Position numbers and translations under genes: made by a program
The notes under the pieces: generated by a model
Seen by the model: only the letters and a program-made list of their open reading frames with translations
What the model was told of the DNA's origin: nothing
Databases searched by the model: none
Shown: positions 26,598-37,442 of the stretch, one piece after another
Numbering within the stretch: position 1 is the first letter of the stretch
Layout: each line of letters starts with the position of its first letter
Assembly (NCBI RefSeq): GCF_014636295.1
Contig: NZ_BMEC01000004.1
Location: 147,926 to 211,925, forward strand
DNA length: 64,000 nucleotides
Direction of reading: 5' to 3'
From: Marivirga lumbricoides
Lineage (GTDB): Bacteria; Bacteroidota; Bacteroidia; Cytophagales; Cyclobacteriaceae

Positions 26598-29500
26598 ATG
26601 TATAATTATTTTATGATAGATAAAAAGAGAGCCAAATATCTAATCGTCATATATCTATGTACCTTTAATCTATTATTTTCTCAGAGTAAATTTGAAAATT
26701 ACCAATTTAGGAGCATTTCGGAAGCTACCTCAAAAAGAGCTATAACCTCCATTATAAAAGATGAAAATGAATTTATCTGGATTGGAACTGATGGTTCTGG
26801 ACTATACAGGTACGATGGCCTCAATTATATAAGCTATAAATACGACTATAATAGTAGTAAGGGAATTAACAGTGATTTTGTTTATTCATTATTTATAGAT
26901 AGTGATGGCAAATTATGGGTGGGGACAAAAGAGGGCCTATGTTTCTATGACCGCGATTTGGATGCTTTTATTCGTGTAAATATTAAAGAGGCAATTGAGA
27001 ATGACTATGGTCAACCTGCTTCAGTTAATAGTATTATAGAAGACAACGAGGGTAATTTAATAATAGGGACTTATGGTTTCGGGTTATTTAAGCTGGATAG
27101 GGAAAAGCTTAAATTTACCAGAATTGCATTAGAGCTTCTTCAGAGAACTGATTTTCAGGTCTCAAGTTTATCTAAAGCTAATTCAGGCTTAGTTTATGTT
27201 GGTTCAAATTATGGTTTATTTGGATTGGATCATAATTACCAGGCTCATCAAATATTTAAAGATAAATTTAATAAATCTCCTATTACAGTTCCCATTGAAA
27301 GTATGCTATTAGACAAGCGTGGTTTTCTATGGATGGGGACTACATCAAATGGGTTAATGCGAATAAAGCCTGATATTGATAATTACCGGTTTGATGTTTT
27401 TCCGATTACGCAAAACAAAATTTTATCTTTAGTCGAAGTTTACCCCAATTTTATTTTTTGTGGAACAGAAAACGATGGCCTGATAATAGTTGATGAAAAG
27501 GGAGAAGTCTATCAAAAATATCTGCACAATAAACAAAAAGAGCGAAGTTTAAAATCTAACTCCATTTGGTCACTATATGAGGATGATGAAAATATTGTTT
27601 GGTTAGGCTATTATAATAAAGGTTTGGGTACTTTTTACGAATCTAATAACAAATTCAATTCAATTGAGGCATTATCTAATGAGGAAAACTCTTTACAAGC
27701 CAGCACAGTCACTTCAGTAATTAAGGATCAATCGGGAAGAATATTTATGAGCAGTGAGGGAGGAGGAATAGATATATTCGATCCTTCAGATAACACTATT
27801 ATACATGTAAATGAGGAAAATCAGGATTATTATGCGGGGTTGGATGCAAAAGACATACAAACCATTTTCATAGATAGTAAAGAAAACATGTGGTTAGGCA
27901 GTTGGAGTCAGGGAATTTATTTGCTTAGGAAGGGGAGTAATTATTTTACGAATTTTAACACTTCCAATACTTCAGGCTTAAAGTCAAACAGAGTACTCAG
28001 CTTTTCTGAAGACTCTACTGGAAGAATTTGGATTGGTACCTCTACAAGAGGACTCCATTATTACAATCCGACAGCACAAGACTTTTTCCATTTTAAAGCC
28101 ATAGCTCCAGATGGCTATGATTTTTATAGAGCTCACATAAGAAAAGTTCTCGTAGATTCTGATAACATTCTGTGGATAGGTACTATTTCCGGCTTATATC
28201 GATTAGCGCTAAACGATGAAGATACTCTTAGATTAACTTCTATGCGTGATCAGATGATGAAGGATGTAAAAAATCATAGTTCTATTAATCTGATCCTGTC
28301 GGTTTATGAGTCCAACGATAAAATAATTTGGGTAGGTACTGATGGTGCCGGGCTATTTAGTTTTGACAAAAAGAAAAAGACCTTCTTCAGTTATGATTCA
28401 TTCCCTAATATGGAAGAAAAATCTGTAAGAGCCATCATTACAGATAATAATGAGAATATCTGGGTGAGCGGAGGAAACGGCATCACTAAATTAGATTTTA
28501 AGAACAAAAAGAGCACAAATTTCACGCGCGAAGATGGTTTGTTGTCAAATGAATTTAGAAATAACGCAGTTTTCAGAGATAACAGTGGAGATTTATATTT
28601 TGGAAACTATGAGGGGTTGAATTACTTTAATCCGGAAGAGGTTATTGAAGTTGAAAATGAACCACATCTGTATTTAATGGATTTTAAACTATTTAACAGA
28701 TCTGTTAGTCCAAATGAAAAGAACTCTCCGCTATCGAAAGTAATTTCCCAAACAAAGCAGTTAACCTTAAACCATGATCAGTCAGTTTTTACAATTGAGT
28801 ATGTCGGGATAGACTTTAAAGATTCAAGAAAAAATGAATATGCCTATTTTTTAGAAGGTTTTGATGATGACTGGAATTATGTAGGGAATAATACTTCAGC
28901 CACCTATACAAATTTGGAGCCTGGAAATTACCTGTTTAAACTAAAATCTGTCAGTAAGAATGAAGACTTAGACTCGGAAATTTTGACCTTACAGATTACC
29001 ATTTTACCTCCATGGTGGAAAACATACTATGCTTACGCTCTCTACATTATATTACTTGGTCTATTTTTATTTTTTATAGCCAGGTTATACAGAAACAGGG
29101 TTAAATCCAAACAAACAGTGATTTTAGAGAGAGAGAAGGCAGTACAAATTGAAAAATTAAATAATAAAAAGCTGCAATTTTTTACTAACATTTCTCACGA
29201 ATTCAGAACGCCATTAACACTCATTATCAATCCTTTGGAAGATATTTTGAGAAACAAACAGGAAGTGTTGCCTATTTCAATTTATAATAAGTTGAAAACC
29301 ATTCACAAAAGTTCTGACAGATTGGCCAGGCTTATCAATGAGTTAATGGATTTTAATACACTTAAGTTTAATACGGTTTCTCTGCAAGTGTCAGAAATTG
29401 AGATAGTTGAATTTGTGAGGGATATAGTTAATTATTTTGCTGAAGAAGCCACTCTCAGGCAAATAAATATATCCATGGAAAGCACAAGTGAGGAGTTTAC

Positions 29501-30761
29501 TGATTGGCTGGATCCTAAAATGTTTGAGAAAATCATGTTTAATCTCATTTCTAATGCATTTAAATTTACTCCTGATGGGGGAGCCATTAAAGTGATCATC
29601 GAAAAACAGGCGTACACAGCTGAAACAGGTTTATCAAAAGCAGGAATTAATACTGATGAATATTATACTATTTCTGTTGAAGACACAGGTGCAGGGCTGG
29701 ATAAGAAAAACCTTAATAAAATTTTTGACAGATTTTATCAGGTAAATAATTTAAATAAAGCTTATTACGGAAGTACAGGTATTGGTCTGGAAGTTGTAAA
29801 GGAATTTGTAGAATTAAATAAAGGCAAAATAGATGTTGAAAGTACCTTAAATGTAGGCACTACTTTCACCATAACTTTTCCCAGAGGTAAGGATATGTTT
29901 GAGAAGGAAGATTTTAGCCTTAAACCATTTAAAAAGGAGCACTTTATTAAAAATTTTGAGCTTCCTTCCATTGAACAGGAAACAGCTGTTAGTGTAGAAA
30001 ATGCCAAAAAAGAACAGACACTTTTAATCGTTGAGGATCATAATGAATTAAGAAATTATTTACAAAATGAGCTTAAAACGAATTATAAAGTAATAGTAGC
30101 TGAGAACGGCAAAAAAGGCTACGATATGGCTGTAGCTAAATTACCTGACATAATAATTACTGATGTAATTATGCCGGAAATGGATGGTCTGGAATTGTGT
30201 AAGAAAATAAAGTCTAATATTAAAATAAGCCATATCCCAATATTGATGTTATCCGCGAAAGCAATGGTATCAGACAGGTTACAGGGAATTGATTCTGGAG
30301 CAGATATTTATTTGAGTAAGCCTTTTGACATGAAAATCCTAAAATCTAGTTTATCTCAATTAATTAGAAGCAGGCAGATAATTTTTAAAAATTTATACAC
30401 TGGCATTATAAAGGAAGGTACGCAAAATACCACAACCGTAGACTTAAAATTCATTCAAAAGATATTAGCCATTATTAATGATAATATTAGTAAACCTGAG
30501 TTGAATGTTGATTTTTTATCATCAAAAGTCTTTTTAAGCAGAAGCCAATTATATCGTAAGATAAAGTCCCTTACTGGTATATCCGTTAATGAATTTATAC
30601 GAAATGTAAGATTAGAGAAAGCGAAGCATTTAATAGATGAAGGTGATGACAATATAAATGAAGTAAGTTATAAAGTCGGCTTTACATCTCCTTCCTATTT
30701 TACTAAATGTTATAAGTCCAAGTTTGGTCATGTCCCTACCAGGAGTAAAGAAAAAAAGTAA
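26598..30761 (+). CDS. Hybrid two-component system sensor/regulator (HTCS) of a PUL
   Basis: One 1387-residue protein carries a whole signalling path. An N-terminal signal segment (to about residue 29) is followed by about 14 periplasmic propeller repeats of the WIGT-DGSGLYRYD type (about 45-690), a Y_Y_Y domain (about 720-800) and one membrane helix (about 810-832). The cytoplasmic part has a histidine kinase with phospho-acceptor His867 in NISHEFRTPL, an ATPase domain (NLISNAFKFTPDGG, DTGAGLDKKNL), a receiver domain with phospho-acceptor Asp1189 (IITDVIMPEMDG) and a C-terminal AraC-type DNA-binding domain. Such proteins sense a glycan fragment in the periplasm and activate neighbouring susC/susD operons. 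A second ATG five codons in (26613) is also possible as the start. Confidence 0.95.
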   Translation: MYNYFMIDKKRAKYLIVIYLCTFNLLFSQSKFENYQFRSISEATSKRAITSIIKDENEFIWIGTDGSGLYRYDGLNYISYKYDYNSSKGINSDFVYSLFIDSDGKLWVGTKEGLCFYDRDLDAFIRVNIKEAIENDYGQPASVNSIIEDNEGNLIIGTYGFGLFKLDREKLKFTRIALELLQRTDFQVSSLSKANSGLVYVGSNYGLFGLDHNYQAHQIFKDKFNKSPITVPIESMLLDKRGFLWMGTTSNGLMRIKPDIDNYRFDVFPITQNKILSLVEVYPNFIFCGTENDGLIIVDEKGEVYQKYLHNKQKERSLKSNSIWSLYEDDENIVWLGYYNKGLGTFYESNNKFNSIEALSNEENSLQASTVTSVIKDQSGRIFMSSEGGGIDIFDPSDNTIIHVNEENQDYYAGLDAKDIQTIFIDSKENMWLGSWSQGIYLLRKGSNYFTNFNTSNTSGLKSNRVLSFSEDSTGRIWIGTSTRGLHYYNPTAQDFFHFKAIAPDGYDFYRAHIRKVLVDSDNILWIGTISGLYRLALNDEDTLRLTSMRDQMMKDVKNHSSINLILSVYESNDKIIWVGTDGAGLFSFDKKKKTFFSYDSFPNMEEKSVRAIITDNNENIWVSGGNGITKLDFKNKKSTNFTREDGLLSNEFRNNAVFRDNSGDLYFGNYEGLNYFNPEEVIEVENEPHLYLMDFKLFNRSVSPNEKNSPLSKVISQTKQLTLNHDQSVFTIEYVGIDFKDSRKNEYAYFLEGFDDDWNYVGNNTSATYTNLEPGNYLFKLKSVSKNEDLDSEILTLQITILPPWWKTYYAYALYIILLGLFLFFIARLYRNRVKSKQTVILEREKAVQIEKLNNKKLQFFTNISHEFRTPLTLIINPLEDILRNKQEVLPISIYNKLKTIHKSSDRLARLINELMDFNTLKFNTVSLQVSEIEIVEFVRDIVNYFAEEATLRQINISMESTSEEFTDWLDPKMFEKIMFNLISNAFKFTPDGGAIKVIIEKQAYTAETGLSKAGINTDEYYTISVEDTGAGLDKKNLNKIFDRFYQVNNLNKAYYGSTGIGLEVVKEFVELNKGKIDVESTLNVGTTFTITFPRGKDMFEKEDFSLKPFKKEHFIKNFELPSIEQETAVSVENAKKEQTLLIVEDHNELRNYLQNELKTNYKVIVAENGKKGYDMAVAKLPDIIITDVIMPEMDGLELCKKIKSNIKISHIPILMLSAKAMVSDRLQGIDSGADIYLSKPFDMKILKSSLSQLIRSRQIIFKNLYTGIIKEGTQNTTTVDLKFIQKILAIINDNISKPELNVDFLSSKVFLSRSQLYRKIKSLTGISVNEFIRNVRLEKAKHLIDEGDDNINEVSYKVGFTSPSYFTKCYKSKFGHVPTRSKEKK

Positions 30762-31341
30762 TCAAAGCAAATCCTTTCAGAGCAAAGCCTATTTAACGCT
30801 TTATTTTGGGAGAGTAAAACAGTGATAATACTCTTCTGCAATTGTGAAGGAAATGACCTAAGATCACCCTGGCTAGTAAGAACTATCTATTTTCAAAAGG
30901 CAACATTTTTACCACTCTAGGCAAGTATCCTTATCGAATTAAGGTTTGAAGTAAGAGGGTTAGCCATTGAAATTTTTATGCCAATCGTTTTCATAAATAT
31001 ATAATTATCACTCGCTAATTTTTGCTGTTAGGGAGGTCCTGCAAGCAGGTTTATATAATTTTTTCATTTAATCTTTTTATTGAATTACAACTGTTGTTTA
31101 GCGCAAAATGCCTCTTTTATACATTATGAGGACGTTATTGATAAGTGAATGCATCAAATATTCTATAATATGCTTCATCTGTTCTATTTATTAATGTGCC
31201 CTTAAGCTACCTTTCGCAAACGTTTTCATGGTTTTGATTTACTGATTTAATTGTAAGCAAAAACTATGTGCAAATTTTAGGTGAATAGATACAATCATTA
31301 AACAAGAATAATTTGAAATTAATTTTAAAGGTCTAAATATT
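30762..31341. other. Long leader/promoter region of the SusC operon
   Basis: This 580-bp AT-rich gap has no gene. By position it should contain the binding site of the HTCS regulator and the promoter of the SusC/SusD operon, but I could not identify either with confidence, nor an anti-sigma-type regulatory pair. Confidence 0.5.
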
Positions 31342-34300
31342 ATGGGAAAGCATTTTTTACAAGTAATTATAACTGCAGTCATTTTAACGTTGGGGCATGT
31401 TGTTTCCGCTCAGGTTGTTGAAGGAAATGTCAAATATGGTGGATCACCCATTCCTGGAGTAAATGTGGTTGTAGAAGGAACAAGTTACGGTGTTATAACA
31501 GACGTGGATGGTAGTTTTACTTTGAATAATGTAGCAGAAGATGCAACTATCGTTTTCAGTTTTGTCGGTCTTAAAACCATTAAACTACCGGCAAAATTCG
31601 GTTCACCCATGAATGTAACAATGAAAGATGACACCGAAACACTAAAAGAGGTAGTTGTTATAGGTTTTGGTACGCAAAAAAGAGAAGATTTAACAGGAGC
31701 TATTTCATCTATTACAGTGGAAGAAATACAAGATCAACCTTTTACATCAATAGATCAGGCTTTAGTAGGTCAGGCCGCAGGTGTGAATGTAACTCAAAAT
31801 TCAGGCACACCGGGAGGAGGAATTTCTGTTCAAATCAGAGGTATAACCTCAATTAATGGTAATGAACCTTTATATGTAATAGATGGAACTCCGGTATTTC
31901 CTGATAGAAACAATGAATCATTTTCTTTCGGACTATTTGGAGGAGGAGACGGTCAGACCAGAAATTCAGCATTAGCAGGCTTGAATATATCCGACATTGA
32001 ATCCATTGACATATTAAAAGATGCTTCGGCCACTGCAATTTATGGTGCAAACGGAGCCAATGGTGTAGTACTTATTACTACCAAAAAGGGTAAGAGAGGC
32101 AAAGCCGTAATAGGATATGAATCTTATGTGGGTATTCAGGAAAACATCAATTTTGTGGATGTGTTGGACTTACCTGATTATGCAAGGTACCAGACAAAAC
32201 TTTTAGAATTAAATGGAGAACCTATACCATTTCAATATCAAACTCCGGAGTTATTGGGAAGTGGTACAAACTGGCAAAAAGAAATTTTTAGAGCTGCTCC
32301 CATTCAAAATCATCAATTATCAGTATCAGGGGGAAATGAAGATACAAGATACTATACCTCCGTTGGCTATTTTGATCAGGAAGGTACCATTCTCAACTCT
32401 GATTTTAACAGATTATCGCTAAGAGTAAATGTTGATAGTAAAGTTAAGGAATGGTTGAAAATCGGAAATAATCTATCGATCAATAGATCTTTTCAAAGAG
32501 TGGTAAGGAATGATGACAGGGGCGGGTTAGTAATGAATTCATTAAGACAGTCGCCAGAATTGCCTGTAAGGTATTCAGATGGATCTTTTGCTGGTCCGGT
32601 AGGTAATTTAGGATCGGGCGGAAACGAAGCCACTAACCCTGTAGCCTTAGCTGAAATCAATAATGCCACAACACAAAGAAGTCAGCTTCTTGGTAATTTA
32701 TTTGCGGAAATTAAATTTGTTGAAGGTTTAACCTTCAAAAGTGAGCTTGGATATGACTTGGGCTTTGGTAAAATTGCCTCTTTTGCTCCTGCATTTGAAT
32801 TAGGCGCTATTACAGAAACCTTAAACAGATCTTTTAAACAACAAGAACAAAGTTATTATTGGAACATCAAAAACTACCTGACTTATAACAAGACTTTTGG
32901 TGAAAAGCATAACTTAACTGTATTAATAGGACAAGAAGCACAGGAAAGCAGATACGAGTATTTGAGTGGGTTTAGAACAGGTCAATTTTTAAGTAAAGAT
33001 TTCCCCAATTTAGACCTTGGCGATATAGAAACGGCAGAAAATGGCAATGGGTCTGGCAGATGGGCCATGACTTCTTACATTTCCAGGGTAATTTATGGCT
33101 ATGGGGATAAATATTCTTTATCAGCTTCTGTTAGAGCTGATGCTTCCTCAAATTTTGGACCTAATAACAGATGGGGATATTTTCCATCCGTTTCCGGTGG
33201 GTGGACTATTAGTAATGAGAAGTTTTTATCTGAGAATGGTTTCGTTGATAATTTGAGACTTAGAGCGGGCTATGGATCTGTGGGGAATCAAAATATTCCG
33301 GCCAATAGATTTCAAACCATACTATCTTTAGTACCCTCTCCATTTGGAGGAAATTCCCCTACAATTGATAATTTAGGGAATCCCGATATTAAATGGGAAT
33401 CTTTAAATTCGTTTAACGTAGGTATTGATGCTGCAGTGTTAAATAATAAGATACAACTTACTGCAGATTATTATGTCAAAAATTCCTCGGATTTCCTGGC
33501 AAGACGGATTAACGATGAGTCTAACCAAAGTGCACAAGATTTCTTTATCAATACAGGGGTTATCGAAACTAAAGGCTTAGAATTATCACTGACTACCAAT
33601 AATATTGCTACCCAGGACTTCTTTTGGAAAACCACTGCTATTTTTTCTACATACACTAACGAATTGACCAGTTTTCAAGGTCAGGGCCAGTCTTTGCTTG
33701 GAAGAGTACAGTTTGATCAGTTCACTATTACAAGAACAACCGAAGGTGAGCCAGTAGGCCAGTTCTATGGCTTCGTGACTGACGGTATTTACAGAAGTGA
33801 AGAGGAGTTAGCTGCTGGTCCTTTTCAGGAAGATGGTACAGCTGTGGGAGATATAAGGTTTAAAGACTTAAACAATGATAACGTAATTGATGGAAAAGAT
33901 CAGGCACCCATTGGTAACGCCATTCCGGATTTTACCTATAGCCTGATTAATAATTTAGAATATAAAAATTTTAGTTTAGCTATCACGCTTCAGGGAAGTC
34001 AGGGTAATGACATCTACAATTTTACCCGACATTATATAGATGGCATTGTACCAGGTTTCGGAGACAGATTTTCAAATGTGACTCCACGAGCACTCAATGC
34101 GTTTGAATTAGGTGTAAATGAAGATACCAACGAGCCTAGATTAACCCTCACAGATCCTAATGGAAATGGTAGAATTTCTGACAGGTTTGTAGAAGATGGT
34201 TCTTACTTAAGAATACAAAATGTAATGTTAAGTTATAATGTGCCTTCCGGAATAATAGGAAATGGGTTCTTTTCAAGGATAAGGGTATACGCAAGTGTTC

Positions 34301-34443
34301 AGAACTTATACACTTTCACTAAGTATTCAGGATTTGATCCTTCATTAGGAAGTTTAGATCAAAATGTAACCTTAAATGGCATTGATCTCGGAAGATTTCC
34401 TGTGCCAAGGATATCCTCTGTTGGTTTAAATTTAGAGTTCTAA
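31342..34443 (+). CDS. SusC/RagA-type TonB-dependent outer-membrane transporter
   Basis: This 1033-residue protein imports oligosaccharides across the outer membrane with energy from TonB. After a signal peptide (ending at VVSAQ, about residue 23) comes a carboxypeptidase-like beta domain (about 24-105; GVNVVVEGTSYGVITDVDGS). It is followed by the plug (QKREDLTGAISSITVEEI, the SusC signature region, and VQIRGITSINGNEPLYVIDG), then a long beta-barrel ending in an aromatic residue (SVGLNLEF). The sequence continues without frame disruption. The SusD partner follows after 43 bp. Length and motif order are normal for SusC proteins of small PULs. Confidence 0.95.
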   Translation: MGKHFLQVIITAVILTLGHVVSAQVVEGNVKYGGSPIPGVNVVVEGTSYGVITDVDGSFTLNNVAEDATIVFSFVGLKTIKLPAKFGSPMNVTMKDDTETLKEVVVIGFGTQKREDLTGAISSITVEEIQDQPFTSIDQALVGQAAGVNVTQNSGTPGGGISVQIRGITSINGNEPLYVIDGTPVFPDRNNESFSFGLFGGGDGQTRNSALAGLNISDIESIDILKDASATAIYGANGANGVVLITTKKGKRGKAVIGYESYVGIQENINFVDVLDLPDYARYQTKLLELNGEPIPFQYQTPELLGSGTNWQKEIFRAAPIQNHQLSVSGGNEDTRYYTSVGYFDQEGTILNSDFNRLSLRVNVDSKVKEWLKIGNNLSINRSFQRVVRNDDRGGLVMNSLRQSPELPVRYSDGSFAGPVGNLGSGGNEATNPVALAEINNATTQRSQLLGNLFAEIKFVEGLTFKSELGYDLGFGKIASFAPAFELGAITETLNRSFKQQEQSYYWNIKNYLTYNKTFGEKHNLTVLIGQEAQESRYEYLSGFRTGQFLSKDFPNLDLGDIETAENGNGSGRWAMTSYISRVIYGYGDKYSLSASVRADASSNFGPNNRWGYFPSVSGGWTISNEKFLSENGFVDNLRLRAGYGSVGNQNIPANRFQTILSLVPSPFGGNSPTIDNLGNPDIKWESLNSFNVGIDAAVLNNKIQLTADYYVKNSSDFLARRINDESNQSAQDFFINTGVIETKGLELSLTTNNIATQDFFWKTTAIFSTYTNELTSFQGQGQSLLGRVQFDQFTITRTTEGEPVGQFYGFVTDGIYRSEEELAAGPFQEDGTAVGDIRFKDLNNDNVIDGKDQAPIGNAIPDFTYSLINNLEYKNFSLAITLQGSQGNDIYNFTRHYIDGIVPGFGDRFSNVTPRALNAFELGVNEDTNEPRLTLTDPNGNGRISDRFVEDGSYLRIQNVMLSYNVPSGIIGNGFFSRIRVYASVQNLYTFTKYSGFDPSLGSLDQNVTLNGIDLGRFPVPRISSVGLNLEF

Positions 34444-34486
34444 GAAAAATTCGTTGTTAGAAGTATTAATTTTTAAAATGTACAAT

Positions 34487-36010
34487 ATGAAAAAAATTAT
34501 AAATAAATATCGATTAGTATCGCTGTTTACATTGTTGATTTTGTGTTCTTGTTCAGATGAGTTTCTGGATGCACCATCTGAAACTCAACTTACGCCAACT
34601 GATTTACCTGATGGTATTACAGCTTTTGATGGTATAGCAGAAACAATGTATTTTGAGCCTTGGTTTACATTTAACGATAAGTTTTTAATAGCTGTTGGTG
34701 ACATGTATGCCGGTAATATTTACAGCTTCGATGGCGCCTATCAACAATTTAGAGATGCCCAGGTAACTTCTCAAAATCCTATACTTACTGAGGGCTATGT
34801 CTCCCTGTTTTCAGTAATTGACCAGGCAAATAATTTAATGAGTTTAGTAGAAGAGAGAAAGGATGAGCTACCCGAAGATGATTATAATAGTTTAATAGGG
34901 GTTGGCAGGTTCATGAGAGCAAATGCTTATTTTTATTTAGTCAGATCCTTTGGAGCAGTACCTATTGTGGATGGAATTAATACTGAACCTCAACCGAAAA
35001 GAAACCTGGTTGATGACGTATATAAGTTTATTAAATCAGATCTTGAATTTGCTGCTGAAAATTTACCAGAGTTTGCTGCTAAAAGAGGATTTGTAACGCA
35101 GGATGTGGCAAAAGGCATTTTAGCAAAAGTGCATCTTACACTTGGTGAATATTCGGAAAGTGCCAGCCTGACAGAAGAAATTATTGGAGGGCAGTATTCA
35201 CTAATTCAACAGTTTGGTGACCTGTTTAATAGCCCTGAAAATAATAATAGTGCTGAAAGCATGTTCGCGCTACAATGGATATCGCTTGCTACAGTTTGGG
35301 GAACACAAAATACTAACCAGGCATATATTGTACCTTTTGGATCAGGTATAACTGGAGGACAAGATGGTTGGGGAGTATATTTACCCTCTATCTCACTTCA
35401 ACAGGATTTTACTGATGAGGATGGAAGGAAAAAAGCTACGATTATGGAGGATGGTGATTTCTATCCTGAATTACTATCTTCTGAGGGTGGATTTACATAT
35501 GAAAAGAGCCTTTCTGCCACGTCTGCCAATTTTAGAAAATACATTGTAGGTTCTGCCGCTGAGCGGACTGATGTTTTTTTTATGAAAACATCTCAGAACA
35601 CCATCATACTAAGGTATGCAGACGTATTATTAATGCATGCTGAAGCTAAATTGGCAGGAGCTTCTTCAACTTCTGATCCTTCTGCATTAAATGCATATAA
35701 TGAAGTAAGAAGGAGAGCAGGTTTACCCACTAAAACTGTTTTAACTAGAGAGGAATTGTTTACTGAAAGAAGGGTTGAGTTTGCTTTGGAGGGCCAATAT
35801 TTCTTTGATCTAAAGCGAAGAGGAATTAGCGAGGCTATCTCTGTTATATCCCAACAGGAAGTTGGGTTTTATTCGGATGAGGCAAGGACTGAATTAGTGT
35901 CAATTAAGATCACACCTGGTGCTAATTACTTTGAGTTACCTATCCCTCAATCGGCAATCAATACAAACCCTTCTTTATTGGAAGAGCCTGTTCCTTACAA
36001 CTTTAACTAA
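34487..36010 (+). CDS. SusD/RagB-type glycan-binding outer-membrane lipoprotein
   Basis: The start at 34487 gives a classical lipoprotein signal (MKKIINKYRLVSLF, lipobox LILCSC) and 507 residues; an ATG three codons earlier (34478) is an alternative. The N-terminal FLDAPSETQLTP, the tetratricopeptide-like helices (GVGRFMRANAYFYLVRSFGAVPI; VAKGILAKVHLTLGEY) and the C-terminal SusD block (ILRYADVLLMHAEAK, YNEVRRRAGLP, RRVEFALEGQYFFDLKRRG) are all present. SusD caps the SusC barrel at the cell surface and binds the incoming glycan. Between SusC and the surface glycan-binding gene; one operon. Confidence 0.95.
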   Translation: MKKIINKYRLVSLFTLLILCSCSDEFLDAPSETQLTPTDLPDGITAFDGIAETMYFEPWFTFNDKFLIAVGDMYAGNIYSFDGAYQQFRDAQVTSQNPILTEGYVSLFSVIDQANNLMSLVEERKDELPEDDYNSLIGVGRFMRANAYFYLVRSFGAVPIVDGINTEPQPKRNLVDDVYKFIKSDLEFAAENLPEFAAKRGFVTQDVAKGILAKVHLTLGEYSESASLTEEIIGGQYSLIQQFGDLFNSPENNNSAESMFALQWISLATVWGTQNTNQAYIVPFGSGITGGQDGWGVYLPSISLQQDFTDEDGRKKATIMEDGDFYPELLSSEGGFTYEKSLSATSANFRKYIVGSAAERTDVFFMKTSQNTIILRYADVLLMHAEAKLAGASSTSDPSALNAYNEVRRRAGLPTKTVLTREELFTERRVEFALEGQYFFDLKRRGISEAISVISQQEVGFYSDEARTELVSIKITPGANYFELPIPQSAINTNPSLLEEPVPYNFN

Positions 36011-36017
36011 AATTACT

Positions 36018-37130
36018 ATGTTAAATAAAATAAAAAATATCGCAATTTTATTGATGTTATTAGTAGCATTTTCTTCCTGTGAGGAGGATAATGCTGAAAT
36101 AAAAGTAGATGCCATCGTTTCGGCATCCGGAGATTTATTAAATGCTTCTTTTCCGCTTCAGCAGGTTAGAGTAGAGGGAGAAGGGCTTTCAGGTTTAGAA
36201 AAGATTACTTTGGACAATACTATTGAGGTAGGCTTTAACCCAGCCTATAATTCTAATAGGGCATTTATTTTTACAGTTCCATTCGATATTTCTGAAGGCA
36301 GTAGATTTGGATTACAACCAATAACCTTTCAAACATCAGGTGGATCATTTACAACTGATTTTGAAATTATACAACCTGTTCCTGTTATTAGTAGTATTTC
36401 ACCTGAAACACCATTAGTTGGAAACTTTGCTACTGTGGAAGGGGAATGGTTTTATGATGTGAGCAGTGTTACATTTGATGGAGAACCCATTGAGTATAGT
36501 GTTATTTCCGATGAATCGCTTACAATCCTTATACCTGAAACGGCAACTGGTGGGGCAGATTTAGAGATTACAACCCCGGGTGGTACTGTTACTCAATTTT
36601 TAAATGTTAGCTTAGGGTTTGTTATAATAAACATCTCTGATTTTGATGGTGGTGGAGTTAGGCAAGAATGGTTTTCTTTTGGAGATGTTGAATCTTTTGA
36701 TGCAAATGTTTCAGGTGGACCTTCAGGAAATTATGCGCAATTCACTTGGGCAGGTTCTGATGCAAATGGATATAATGGTACCAGCGCTGGTGGCGGGAAT
36801 AACTTTGTGGATGAAACTAATACTGACCCAACAGAAGTATATATTGAGATTGACATAAGTGCTAATGTTGTGGGGGCTCATGTAGCCATTCAACTGAACG
36901 AAATAGACGGAGCAAACTTTGCTTACAATATGAAAATTGAAGATACTGAATGGAATACGTACTCTATACCATTATCAGAATTTAAGAATAATTACGGTTT
37001 TGGTGAGGTGGTTGAAGGTAATCCGGATCCCTCTCAAGTGAATCAAATCAATGTTTCTATTGTGCAGAGTGATACGCCAAATCCTACAACAATTAGTTTT
37101 GATAATCTGAAAATCAAATACAGAAATTAA
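36018..37130 (+). CDS. Surface glycan-binding lipoprotein (SGBP/SusE-F position) with IPT/TIG domains
   Basis: The start at 36018 lies 7 bp after the SusD stop and gives 370 residues with a lipoprotein signal (lipobox AFSSC, about residue 19). The N-terminal half has two beta-sandwich domains, the second of clear IPT/TIG type (ISSISPETPLVGNFATVEG, DLEITTPGGTV). The C-terminal half (from about residue 205) is a separate beta-rich domain with aromatic and Gly/Asn-rich stretches, like the carbohydrate-binding module of SGBP-B-type proteins (SIVQSDTPNPTTISFDNLKI at the end). It has no catalytic motif. By position and architecture it should bind polysaccharide at the surface for the SusC/D complex. 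Confidence 0.85.
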   Translation: MLNKIKNIAILLMLLVAFSSCEEDNAEIKVDAIVSASGDLLNASFPLQQVRVEGEGLSGLEKITLDNTIEVGFNPAYNSNRAFIFTVPFDISEGSRFGLQPITFQTSGGSFTTDFEIIQPVPVISSISPETPLVGNFATVEGEWFYDVSSVTFDGEPIEYSVISDESLTILIPETATGGADLEITTPGGTVTQFLNVSLGFVIINISDFDGGGVRQEWFSFGDVESFDANVSGGPSGNYAQFTWAGSDANGYNGTSAGGGNNFVDETNTDPTEVYIEIDISANVVGAHVAIQLNEIDGANFAYNMKIEDTEWNTYSIPLSEFKNNYGFGEVVEGNPDPSQVNQINVSIVQSDTPNPTTISFDNLKIKYRN

Positions 37131-37442
37131 TTATCAGAGTTTAATTTTTTTGATTCAATAACTATTTATGACATGATTTTCATAACAGCGAAGGCATAGC
37201 CCTCGCTGTTATGAAACTTAATCAAGACAGCTTGGTCATTTTCAAGCCGTTTTAAATATAAGTCATATCAAATCTATTAATTCAGGCATTGTTTCATCAT
37301 GGAAATTTCTTGAATTCCTGTTCATTAAAAATTCTATTGTGAAATCTTAATTGCTTCTGCTTAGCTATAAAACTTCGCTTTATGTTTTTATAGAATTGAT
37401 CAACTGTCTTAACAAAATATTTTAATGTGTAAACAACTACTA
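37131..37442. other. Intergenic region with a strong hairpin
   Basis: CATAACAGCGA (37181-37191) pairs with TCGCTGTTATG (37203-37213), with inner GGC/GCC pairs around a short ATA loop. No U-run follows, so it may be an RNA stabilising or attenuating structure between the SusC-SusD-SGBP genes and the GH10 gene. The rest is AT-rich, with no other feature seen. Confidence 0.55.
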
